DNA of 12,099 nt, taken from Crocinitomicaceae bacterium. Lineage in GTDB: Bacteria > Bacteroidota > Bacteroidia > Flavobacteriales_D > Crocinitomicaceae. The stretch covers positions 1-12,099 of the forward strand of contig JALQTG010000134.1 of NCBI GenBank assembly GCA_023264075.1, in the 5' to 3' direction. Both the position numbers and the translations under genes were made by a program. A model generated the notes under the pieces. That model was given only the letters and a program-made list of their open reading frames with translations. It did not search any database and was not told where the DNA came from. Within the stretch, counting starts at the first letter, position 1. Each line of letters opens with the position of its first letter. Below are positions 1-7,182 of the stretch, piece after piece.

Positions 1-2200
1 TCAGATGGCATTGCCAAAAGGAGTTCGCATTGAGCCGTTTCTGGATCGCAGTGAGTTGGTTGAAAAGACAATTGATACGGTAATTGAAAATCTGGTTCTT
101 GGATTTTTAATTGTTGCTGTCGTGGTCATATTTCTAATTGGCAACTGGAGAGCTGGTTTGATTATTTCTTCAGTTATCCCGTTATGCTTTCTAATTGCCT
201 TGTCACTCATGTACGTATTTGGAATTAATGTCAACCTTATGAGTATGGGGGCATTGGACTTCGGGATTATTATAGACGGAGCGGTAATTATTGTTGAATT
301 TGTTGCGTTGAAATTGGCAGGGTTTAGTATTTCTAAGAATGGAATAACTTTCGGTCAAAGTGAACGAGATAATGCTACCATTAAGGGTACAACACGCATG
401 ATGCGCTCAGCCATCTTCGGCCAGCTTATCATTATTATTGTTTTTATTCCTATTCTATCTTTAGATGGGGTTGAAGGGAAGATGTTTGTTCCAATGGCGC
501 TTACGTTCATTTTTGCAATTGTTGGGGCAATTATTCTCTGCCTTACTTATATTCCTGTGATGACGTCATTGTTTTTAACGCCTAAGTCATTGAAAACTAT
601 GGCTATTTCCAAACGCTTTATTCAATTTTTCCAACGTTTGTATACGCCGAGTTTGAATTGGTCGCTGCGCAACAAAACAAAAGTATTAGGTCTGAGTGGG
701 CTAACACTTGTCATAGGAGTTTTTATGTTCACTAGAATGGGAGGGGAGTTTATTCCTCAGCTCGATGAAGGTGATTTTGTATTACAGCCTATATTGAAGA
801 CGGGAAAATCGCTAGACGAAGTGATTGCGACAACAACGAAGATAGAAAAGATTTTAAAAGCGGAAATACCAGAAGTAAGGACGGTTGTCACAAGGATTGG
901 TGCTGCTGAGGTACCAACAGACCCTATGTCTATGGAAGAAACGGATGTAATGGTTATGTTACATCCGAAATCGGAGTGGACATCAGCGGAAACGAAAGAA
1001 GAACTCGCAGATGTTATTATGGACAAATTATCAATTATTCCCGGTTTGGAAATTGAGTTTACTCAACCCATAGAAATGCGATTCAATGAATTGATTACCG
1101 GAACGCGGTCTGACATTGCCATTAAATTATTTGGAGAAGACCTAGAGGTATTACAAAAGAAAGGATTAGAAATTAAACGATTGATACACGACATTGAAGG
1201 TGCGAGTGATATTGTGGTGGAGAAAATTATAGGTCTTCCTCAATATAGTGTGGTTTATAAACGTGCGGAATTGGCGCGTTACGGTGTTTCTATAGCTGAA
1301 ATCAATGACGCCGTATCGATGAATTTCGCAGGAAAACCAGTAGGGATAGTTTTTGAGAATGAAAAACGTTTTGACTTAATCGTTCGTGCCGATGAAGCGG
1401 ATCGCAATTCAAAAGGAGACTTGGAAAACTTATTGGTTGACACGCCTCTAGGAATAAAGGTGCCGCTTTCAATCCTAGCAGAGGTGGAACGAACAGAAGG
1501 ACCCGCTAAAATTTCAAGAGATGAAACGAATCGCAGAATTGTTGTAGGGGTTAATGTGAGAGGAAGCGACTTACAAACCGTGGTTCATAGGATCAAAAAA
1601 AGGCTAAAGGCCGACTTTACACTTCCAACGGGATATCGAATAACCTATGGCGGTCAGTTTGAAAATTACGAGCGCGCCTCTAATCGACTGTTTATTGCAG
1701 TTCCTATTGCATTAGTACTCATTTTTATTATGTTGTACTTCGCATTTCAGTCGGTCAAGGATGCTTTTATTATTTATATGGCTATTCCCGTTGCTGCAGT
1801 AGGAGGTGTTGCACTCCTGTTTTTGCGTGATATGCCATTTAGCATATCTTCTGGAGTTGGTTTTATTGCTCTTTTTGGCGTTGCGGTGCTCAATGGTATC
1901 GTATTGATAGAGCATTATAAAACATTTAATTTGAAAGACTCGGACAAGTTGTCTGTGCAAATTATTCAAGGTGCCAAAGATCGTTTACTGCCCGTTATAC
2001 TTACTGCAACAACAACGGCGCTAGGTTTTCTTCCTATGGCTCTTTCCACAGGAGCGGGTGCTGAGATTCAACGTCCTGTTGCCACCGTAGTAATTGGAGG
2101 ACTGATTACTTCAACGTTATTAACCTTAATTGTTTTACCTGTGATGTACGACCTACTCAGACGAAAGGAAATTTCAAAAACATCTAGAAATACAAAGTAA
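1..2200 (+). CDS. czcA: CusA/CzcA-family heavy-metal efflux RND pump, 5' truncated by window edge
   Basis: Inner-membrane, proton-driven pump of a tripartite metal efflux system. The frame is open to the left edge, and the first visible residues (LPKGVRIEPFLDRS) fall around residue 310 in full-length family members of about 1040 aa, so roughly 310 residues are missing and the ATG at 5 is internal. Counting from that ATG, transmembrane segments lie near 29-47, 50-71, 77-100, 133-152, 162-185 and 226-244. The periplasmic porter region begins at GGEFIPQLDEGDF (about 245), and further segments lie near 560-580, 586-606, 614-636, 661-680 and 694-715. The family signature DFGIIIDGAVIIVE (85-98) carries the acidic residues D85, D91 and E98 used in proton coupling. 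The DG form, rather than the DA form of Cu/Ag pumps, points to divalent ions (Co/Zn/Cd/Ni class), but the exact metal is inferred. The channel gene follows after 1 bp. Confidence 0.95.
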   Translation, partial: QMALPKGVRIEPFLDRSELVEKTIDTVIENLVLGFLIVAVVVIFLIGNWRAGLIISSVIPLCFLIALSLMYVFGINVNLMSMGALDFGIIIDGAVIIVEFVALKLAGFSISKNGITFGQSERDNATIKGTTRMMRSAIFGQLIIIIVFIPILSLDGVEGKMFVPMALTFIFAIVGAIILCLTYIPVMTSLFLTPKSLKTMAISKRFIQFFQRLYTPSLNWSLRNKTKVLGLSGLTLVIGVFMFTRMGGEFIPQLDEGDFVLQPILKTGKSLDEVIATTTKIEKILKAEIPEVRTVVTRIGAAEVPTDPMSMEETDVMVMLHPKSEWTSAETKEELADVIMDKLSIIPGLEIEFTQPIEMRFNELITGTRSDIAIKLFGEDLEVLQKKGLEIKRLIHDIEGASDIVVEKIIGLPQYSVVYKRAELARYGVSIAEINDAVSMNFAGKPVGIVFENEKRFDLIVRADEADRNSKGDLENLLVDTPLGIKVPLSILAEVERTEGPAKISRDETNRRIVVGVNVRGSDLQTVVHRIKKRLKADFTLPTGYRITYGGQFENYERASNRLFIAVPIALVLIFIMLYFAFQSVKDAFIIYMAIPVAAVGGVALLFLRDMPFSISSGVGFIALFGVAVLNGIVLIEHYKTFNLKDSDKLSVQIIQGAKDRLLPVILTATTTALGFLPMALSTGAGAEIQRPVATVVIGGLITSTLLTLIVLPVMYDLLRRKEISKTSRNTK

Positions 2201-2201
2201 T

Positions 2202-3392
2202 ATGAGATATTTAATCCTCTTATTTATTGCAACGCCCTACATGATGTTGGGGCAGCATATTCAATTAGATTTGGATCAACTTAAGGAATTGACATTGAAT
2301 AATAATCATCTACTCATGGCAGGTGAATTAAAAGTAGAATCGTCTAATTCGATGATTCAGTCCGCTTTTACTTTTGAGCCTACCGAATTGTTTTATGCGT
2401 TTGATGAAAATGATATTGCAATTAATGGACTTCCTAATCACAAGTTCGGCTTCCAACAAAACTTTGATTTTCCTACTGTTTATGGAGCGAGAAAGTCAGT
2501 TTTTGAAGCTCAAAATAGGTTGGCTGAAAACAGCCTAGCATATTATCGTGCTCAGCTTTTAAAGTCGGTTACTCAATCTTATTACTGGTTACTTTATTTA
2601 GAGAAAAAGAAACTTCTTTTAGAGGAGTTAATCAATTTGTATTCGGACTATGCTCACCAAGCAATGCTGAAATATGAATCAGGTGAATCTTCTAAGCTTG
2701 AAAGTATTACTGCAAAGACTAAGCAACAGCAGTTGTTAACGAGTTTTAATGCACTAGAAAAGGAGCTCCAAGAAGGATACCTTCAGCTAAAATCTTTCGT
2801 TCAAGTCGATACGATATTTCAGGTAGATGTTAACGACCACTCGAAGTATGAGAACATAGGGAATGATTGGTTGATTCAACTGGGTGATAACCTCTCTAAG
2901 TCGAGGATTGCCGTCAAAGAATCGGAGCTAAAGGTAAAGAAACAAGAAATGCTTCCTGGGTTTAGTGTCAATTACTTCATTGGTAGTAATCGTGCCTTGG
3001 ATGCGAATCTACAAGGGTATCAAGTTGGGTTGAAGTTGCCTTTACTTTATGTTGGCGACCGAGCGGAAGTCAAATCTAAACGGTTGGCAATTACTGCAGC
3101 CAAACAGGAGTATGAGGATTATCAATGGAGGTTTAATTCCTACAGAGAACAGTTAGAGGCGAACATGCAGCGTTGTCAAGTTCAATTGAATTATTTTGAT
3201 ACTGAAGGACTCCGGTTCGCGGAAGAGATTACTACAATTTCGAAAGCAGCATACGACGGTGGCGAAATTAACTTTTTTAATTACACGGGTAGTTTGGAAG
3301 ATGCTATGCGGATAAAACTAGATTATTTAGAAACGTTGAATAACTATAACCAAACGGCTATAGAATTAAATTATGCAATATTAGAACTATGA
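2202..3392 (+). CDS. TolC/CzcC-like outer membrane efflux channel
   Basis: Outer membrane factor that should dock to the RND pump and adaptor and provide the exit channel. The 396-aa protein has a hydrophobic N-terminal signal peptide with likely signal peptidase I cleavage at LG|QH (mature Q18). It then shows the long amphipathic helices expected of the OEP family, with many E/K/Q-rich stretches (about residues 90-190 and 280-390) separated by short strand-like segments. Size is normal for Bacteroidota CzcC/CusC-type proteins. The ATG lies one base after the pump stop codon, and the gene overlaps the adaptor gene by 4 bp (ATGA), so all three are almost certainly one transcript and translationally coupled. 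The family call rests largely on context and helix pattern, since OEP proteins have few invariant motifs. Confidence 0.88.
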   Translation: MRYLILLFIATPYMMLGQHIQLDLDQLKELTLNNNHLLMAGELKVESSNSMIQSAFTFEPTELFYAFDENDIAINGLPNHKFGFQQNFDFPTVYGARKSVFEAQNRLAENSLAYYRAQLLKSVTQSYYWLLYLEKKKLLLEELINLYSDYAHQAMLKYESGESSKLESITAKTKQQQLLTSFNALEKELQEGYLQLKSFVQVDTIFQVDVNDHSKYENIGNDWLIQLGDNLSKSRIAVKESELKVKKQEMLPGFSVNYFIGSNRALDANLQGYQVGLKLPLLYVGDRAEVKSKRLAITAAKQEYEDYQWRFNSYREQLEANMQRCQVQLNYFDTEGLRFAEEITTISKAAYDGGEINFFNYTGSLEDAMRIKLDYLETLNNYNQTAIELNYAILEL

Positions 3393-4507
3393 AAACAATT
3401 AAAATATTTGTAGGACTGCTAATGATATTGGGACTCAATTCTTGTTCCGAAAATAGCAGTGAAATAAGTGATGAGGTCACGAATTATGTATTCGTTTCAA
3501 ACGAACAGATACAAGCGAATGCTATGGTAATTGGTTTTCCTGAAACGCATGAATTTGTTTCCTCTTTGTCGTTAACGGGGTATGTGCGTGCAGCACCATC
3601 AGCGGAACACGATATCAATACATTCGTTTCTGGGTTTGTCAAAGAGATAAAGGTCAACCCAGGAGATTATGTCAAAAAAGGAGCTGTGATAGCAATTTTA
3701 GAACATCCTGATATTATTGAGCTACAACAAAAATATGCTATAGCGTTGAGTAGATTTTCTTATCTAGAAAATGAATTAGAACGTATGACGTCATTGCAAA
3801 AAAATGAAGTAATCGCAAAGAAGGAGCTCAACAAAGTTAGGGCTGATTTTGAGGCTGCACGGGCGGAATTTAATAGTTTACACGTGTTAGTTAATTTGGT
3901 TGGTCTTAGTCCAAGTGCTATTTCAAGAGGGGAGATACAGGCTCACCTTCCTATTCGAGCAATTGAGTCAGGTTGGATCGCACAAGTAAATGTGCGTTCG
4001 GGAGAATTAGTTACGGCCGAAAATCCAGTAGCTACCTTAATTGATGAATCGGGACTTCAGATCGAGTTAGCTGTTTTCGAAAAAGACTATGGTCAAATAA
4101 ATATCGGTCAGCAAATCTTTTTTACTGTACCAGGTTCTGATGAAGAAATGAAAGCCACTATTGTGCGCAAAGGGATGGAAATTGATGATGAGAGAGGCGC
4201 AACAGTTTATGCTGAATTTTCTGATACATTGAAAAATCGTGGTGTAACCTATGGTTCTTTTGTAAGCGCAAATGTGGTTCAGCATCTCCAATCATCTTTT
4301 GCTTTGCCCCCAACAGCGGCAGTAGATAAAGGTGAAGGGTATCGTGCTTTGCGCGTCGTTCAGAAAACTGCTGATGGTTATGAGCTAGAGGAAGTGTATA
4401 TGTCAGGTATAAAGAGTAATGATGGATGGTACATCGTTCCAAATTACAGCCCCAATTCATCTCAGGAATATCTATTGAAAGGAGTATTTGATTTGCTTTC
4501 TGAATAA
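3389..4507 (+). CDS. CusB/CzcB-like efflux periplasmic adaptor (membrane fusion) lipoprotein
   Basis: Periplasmic adaptor linking the RND pump to the outer membrane channel. The 372-aa protein has a signal peptide ending in a lipobox (LNSC, Cys19), so it should be lipid-anchored. Domains in order: first half of the barrel-sandwich (lipoyl-like) domain at about 75-108 (VKEIKVNPGDYVKKGAVIA), an alpha-hairpin at about 108-168 rich in E/K/R, the second lipoyl half at about 187-218 (GWIAQVNVRSGELV), a beta-barrel at about 222-300, and a membrane-proximal domain to the end (LLKGVFDLLSE, a typical family C-terminus). No histidine-rich metal-binding extension is present. It is the last gene of the operon; a strong terminator follows 4 bp after the stop codon. 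Confidence 0.92.
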   Translation: MKTIKIFVGLLMILGLNSCSENSSEISDEVTNYVFVSNEQIQANAMVIGFPETHEFVSSLSLTGYVRAAPSAEHDINTFVSGFVKEIKVNPGDYVKKGAVIAILEHPDIIELQQKYAIALSRFSYLENELERMTSLQKNEVIAKKELNKVRADFEAARAEFNSLHVLVNLVGLSPSAISRGEIQAHLPIRAIESGWIAQVNVRSGELVTAENPVATLIDESGLQIELAVFEKDYGQINIGQQIFFTVPGSDEEMKATIVRKGMEIDDERGATVYAEFSDTLKNRGVTYGSFVSANVVQHLQSSFALPPTAAVDKGEGYRALRVVQKTADGYELEEVYMSGIKSNDGWYIVPNYSPNSSQEYLLKGVFDLLSE

Positions 4508-4511
4508 AAAG

Positions 4512-4539
4512 AAAAAAGCCCTCGGTGAAGGGCTTTTTT
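4512..4539. terminator. Bidirectional intrinsic terminator between convergent genes
   Basis: A perfect 11-bp stem (4512-4522 AAAAAAGCCCT with 4529-4539 AGGGCTTTTTT) encloses a 6-nt loop. A-tract and T-tract flank the GC core symmetrically, so it can terminate the efflux operon from the left and the minus-strand gene (4556-5275) from the right. It sits 4 bp after the adaptor stop codon and 16 bp from the end of the opposing gene. Confidence 0.93.
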
Positions 4540-4555
4540 GTTTTAAAACGTTGTA

Positions 4556-5275
4556 TTAATTTACAATCTCATCGTAGTATCGTTGCCAATCCTCATCTTC
4601 CTCAAACCATTGTGCCCCCAGATTCATGATGGATTTTGCTTCTGCAGGTTGTCTAGCGTCTACTTGACATTTAGCCGACTCATATAAAGCAAACTTAATA
4701 ATTTCACGGTCTATCTCTAACAAACCATCGAGAGATTCAAGTGCTCCGATCAGTTCCTTTCCCTCTTTCCACTTAGTACGAGCAGTTGCTTTGTCTCCAT
4801 TTCTGTAACGGCATGTACCATCCAAAAATTTAGCTCCAATATCATCTCTGCCAAACTTATACATATTCATTACCCATCCAAAGGAACGTCTGTAGTCATC
4901 TGCTTCAATATCATTCCGAATCATCTCGAATAAAGTTCCTTTTACTTCTTCGAAGAAATCTTGATATTTGTTAAATACAACTTTATCACTGTCTTTTCGA
5001 TCCATTTTTCCAATTACACCAATGGAGTTTTTAAAGGCATTCTTGAATTCATCCGGACGATCACCAACAAATGAAATTTTATATAAACCATACGCCATAT
5101 AATAATATGGAATTGGATCATTCTTAGTGGCATCTTTTAACGTATATTTTTCTGCTGATATGATGAGCTTTTCCCAGTTTTGATCGGCCCTTAGTATAAG
5201 TAGGTCATCATAATCTTGAGCTGTAATGGAAAATCCAGTGAGCAGTGATAAGGTAAGTAATAATAACTTTTTCAT
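4556..5275 (-). CDS. Secreted protein of unknown function, probable TPR-like helical repeats
   Basis: The 239-aa protein has a clear signal peptide (MKKLLLLTLSLLTGFSITA) with likely cleavage before Q20. I do not recognise a named family. The mature part looks all-helical. Patterns typical of tetratricopeptide-like repeats can be seen at about 24-65 (acidic/aromatic start, then YYYMAYGLYKIS), 115-155 (IEADDYRRSFGWV through KFLDGTCRYRNGDKATAR) and 185-225 (KFALYESAKCQVDARQPAEAKSIM), where a short helix is followed by G/N-D/R-x-x-x-A-x turns. Such proteins are common in Flavobacteriales and usually act as periplasmic or surface scaffolds. It stands alone on the minus strand, convergent with the efflux operon and divergent from the peroxidase gene, so there is no strong functional link to either. 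The ATG gives the signal peptide at the very N-terminus. Confidence 0.8.
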   Translation of the reverse strand: MKKLLLLTLSLLTGFSITAQDYDDLLILRADQNWEKLIISAEKYTLKDATKNDPIPYYYMAYGLYKISFVGDRPDEFKNAFKNSIGVIGKMDRKDSDKVVFNKYQDFFEEVKGTLFEMIRNDIEADDYRRSFGWVMNMYKFGRDDIGAKFLDGTCRYRNGDKATARTKWKEGKELIGALESLDGLLEIDREIIKFALYESAKCQVDARQPAEAKSIMNLGAQWFEEDEDWQRYYDEIVN

Positions 5276-5426
5276 TGTATGTGACTTTTGTAGTTTAGTT
5301 CATTGAAATCAACAACTATGCCTAAAGAGACATATTAATATTTAATTAACAAATAAACATGTTTTTCAGCTTATTTGACATAATAATACGTAAATTTATT
5401 GAATCAGTTGTTGTTAATTATTTATT

Positions 5427-6437
5427 TTGATTCAACTCGGGGCCATAGCCAGTTTTTCGAAGTGTTCGACGATTTTTGGGGCAGCATTTTTCTTGTTGTT
5501 ATCATGTAGTGCTGACAACTGTAATGAGTCTGGTTCCATTCTGCCAATGGGGCAGATATCATATGATTCGATATATTTACATAATTCGGGAACCGTTGAT
5601 CTGGGCAGGAAATTGTTTTTCGATAAGCGTTTGTCAGTTAATAATGCACTCGCATGTGCTTCGTGCCATTTGCCTGCTCTTGCCTTTACTGACGGGCGGA
5701 AAAAAGCCGTCGGAATAAAGGGCAATACTACTATGAGAAATGCTCCCACTCTACTAAATGTAGGGTATCAACCTCATTTCATGTTCGATGGTGCTGTTCC
5801 TACGCTTGAAATGCAGGCTTTAGTCCCTCTAAAGGATACGAACGAAATGGGGAATAATATTCAGCAATTAATTGAAAAGTTGCGCCATGTCCCAGAATAT
5901 CAGCAATTAGCAAAAAGTCTCTACGGAAGGGAGTTTGACGCGTTCGTGTTGACACGAGCACTTGGTAGTTTTCAGCGTTCCTTAATAAGTCAAAATTCAC
6001 CCTTCGATCAGTGGTTCTATAATGCTGATGAGCAGGCAGTATCAGGAAGTGTCAAAAATGGGTATCGTATTTTTTCCGATAAATTGTATTGTGCTAGTTG
6101 TCACCCTGCCCCGGCTTTTACTACTTATGACATTCTAAGTAATGGTCGAGATAGTTTATCTACTGATCAAGGACTCTATCGTATCACGGGGCGAACTAAA
6201 GACATGGGCAAATTCAAAATCCCAACGCTTAGAAACATAGCACTTACTGGACCTTATATGCATGATGGTTCTGTTCCAAGTCTACGGGAAGTTATACACT
6301 ACTATGCAAAGGGTGGAGATGGGCATCCAAATCAAGATGAGCGAATAATTTCTTTTGATTTAAGTGATGAGGAGCTCAAAGATCTACTGGATTTTTTTGA
6401 ATCGCTTACAGATACTTCATTTATTACGAGTAATTAA
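5427..6437 (+). CDS. Diheme cytochrome c peroxidase / MauG-family lipoprotein
   Basis: Periplasmic c-type diheme enzyme, most likely reducing H2O2 with electrons from a cytochrome; MauG-like oxidation of another substrate cannot be excluded. The 336-aa protein has two CxxCH heme motifs, C77-A-S-C80-H81 and C222-A-S-C225-H226, and Met278 in PYMHDG, the family's expected axial methionine. Other family hallmarks are LGRKLFFDKRLS before heme 1, RNAPTLLNVGY, and FKIPTLRNIALTGPYMHDG. The N-terminus has one lysine, a hydrophobic stretch and a lipobox (LLSC, Cys27), suggesting lipid anchoring. The start is a TTG at 5427: the frame is closed by TAA at 5415-5417, and no ATG or GTG lies between that stop and the lipobox. 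It has its own intergenic region on each side and seems monocistronic. Confidence 0.93.
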   Translation: MIQLGAIASFSKCSTIFGAAFFLLLSCSADNCNESGSILPMGQISYDSIYLHNSGTVDLGRKLFFDKRLSVNNALACASCHLPALAFTDGRKKAVGIKGNTTMRNAPTLLNVGYQPHFMFDGAVPTLEMQALVPLKDTNEMGNNIQQLIEKLRHVPEYQQLAKSLYGREFDAFVLTRALGSFQRSLISQNSPFDQWFYNADEQAVSGSVKNGYRIFSDKLYCASCHPAPAFTTYDILSNGRDSLSTDQGLYRITGRTKDMGKFKIPTLRNIALTGPYMHDGSVPSLREVIHYYAKGGDGHPNQDERIISFDLSDEELKDLLDFFESLTDTSFITSN

Positions 6438-6487
6438 TCACCTAAATAACAGTCAATTAATATTAGAGTGGTAATAAATGTGAAAAA

Positions 6488-6518
6488 CTTTCGTTAAGAA
6501 TGGCATAATTTATATTCG
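6488..6518 (+). promoter_or_regulatory. Possible Bacteroidota-type promoter for the sigma-factor operon
   Basis: TATATTCG at 6511-6518 differs by one base from the Bacteroidota -7 consensus TAnnTTTG. A loose TTTCG at 6489-6493 lies about 17 bp upstream, near where the -33 TTTG element is expected. It would start transcription near 6524, leaving an approximately 80-nt leader before the ATG at 6604. The -7 box overlaps the left arm of the 13-bp inverted repeat. This is a weak match and is offered only as a candidate. Confidence 0.28.
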
Positions 6519-6550
6519 TTTCCTGTAACTATTTCTTGAATATAAATTAT
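6505..6550. repeat. Perfect 13-bp inverted repeat upstream of the sigma-factor gene
   Basis: ATAATTTATATTC (6505-6517) and GAATATAAATTAT (6538-6550) are exact reverse complements, separated by 20 bp, so equivalent points are 33 bp apart (about three helical turns). It lies 67 bp after the peroxidase stop codon and 53 bp before the sigma-factor ATG. There is no T-tract, so it is not a standard terminator. A dimer-binding operator or an mRNA hairpin are both possible; the function is inferred. Confidence 0.75.
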
Positions 6551-6603
6551 AATACTAAAGTACTGTCTGCAAGCAGTGCGTTTGAACCCAAAACCAGTGA
6601 ACT

Positions 6604-7182
6604 ATGAGTAGAATGAACCCCATGTATCATCACACCAATGAAAAACTCAGGTCTGAGTTGGAGTGGATACAGCTAGCGAAGAGAGATCCAGAGAAGTTCG
6701 CGTCGCTTTATGAGAAATATCATGAGCAGATTTTTCGATATATCTATCAACGGATGGATGACAAAGAATTGGCGTTCGATGTGACTTCACAAGTTTTTTT
6801 GAAGGCCATGAATAATCTTCCTAAATACGAATATCGGGGTGTTCCTTTTGGTTCTTGGTTATATCGCATTGCAAAGAGCGAGTTGTACCAGGCATTTCGT
6901 GACAGATCCTCGAAACGGGCAATCAACATTGAAACCGTTCATTTAGCTACTTTCATGGATGTTTTTGAAGACGAAGAAAATGAAATCAATAAAAAGCGAT
7001 TGCTAAGTTCTATTGCTGAGCTAAAAGAAGCAGATGTTCAATTAATTGAAATGCGCTTTTTCGAACAACGTCCCTATAAAGAAATGGGGGAGATATTAGG
7101 GATTACTGAAAACAATGCAAAAGTGAAGACTTTTCGGGCATTGGAAAAATTGAAACAACTATTTAATCAAAATAACCGGTAA
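6604..7182 (+). CDS. ECF-type RNA polymerase sigma-70 family sigma factor
   Basis: Alternative sigma factor that would direct RNA polymerase to a dedicated promoter set. The 192-aa protein has only regions 2 and 4, as in the extracytoplasmic-function group. Region 2 spans about 32-100: FASLYEKYHEQIFRYIY (2.1), the DVTSQVFLKAM segment at 59-69 (2.2) and GSWLYRIAKSELYQAFR at 83-99 (2.3-2.4, promoter -10 recognition). An acidic linker (about 119-128) leads into region 4 (about 136-187), which has a helix-turn-helix (YKEMGEILGITENNAKVKTF) for -35 recognition. Its stop codon overlaps the next ATG by one base (TAATG), which couples it to a membrane protein in the usual anti-sigma position. The start at 6604 is the first of three nearby ATGs (6604, 6613, 6622), and a start at either of the others cannot be ruled out. 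Confidence 0.93.
   Translation: MSRMNPMYHHTNEKLRSELEWIQLAKRDPEKFASLYEKYHEQIFRYIYQRMDDKELAFDVTSQVFLKAMNNLPKYEYRGVPFGSWLYRIAKSELYQAFRDRSSKRAINIETVHLATFMDVFEDEENEINKKRLLSSIAELKEADVQLIEMRFFEQRPYKEMGEILGITENNAKVKTFRALEKLKQLFNQNNR

Noticed and set aside
559..3797. Two copies of the palindrome-containing word ATGACGTCATTG (at about 559 and 3785)
   Set aside because: Both are inside coding regions in unrelated proteins; a 12-base coincidence around a common palindrome is not enough for an operator claim.
4158..4460. Minus-strand open frame of 100 codons inside the efflux adaptor gene
   Set aside because: It lies wholly antisense to a well-supported gene, has low-complexity His/Leu/Gln-rich composition, and shows no domain or signal sequence.
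5332..5349. Adjacent AT-only palindromes ATATTAATAT and TTAATTAA in the divergent intergenic region
   Set aside because: Short AT-only palindromes are expected in this base composition; they may be part of a promoter region but give no specific signal.
5375..5398. TTGACA at 5375-5380 with TAAATTTA at 5391-5398 as a promoter for the peroxidase
   Set aside because: The spacing of 10 bp fits neither the classic sigma-70 arrangement nor the Bacteroidota -33/-7 arrangement.
5476..5718. Plus-strand open frame of 80 codons overlapping the peroxidase gene
   Set aside because: It is a +1 frame shadow over the first heme motif; the peroxidase frame carries all the conserved motifs.
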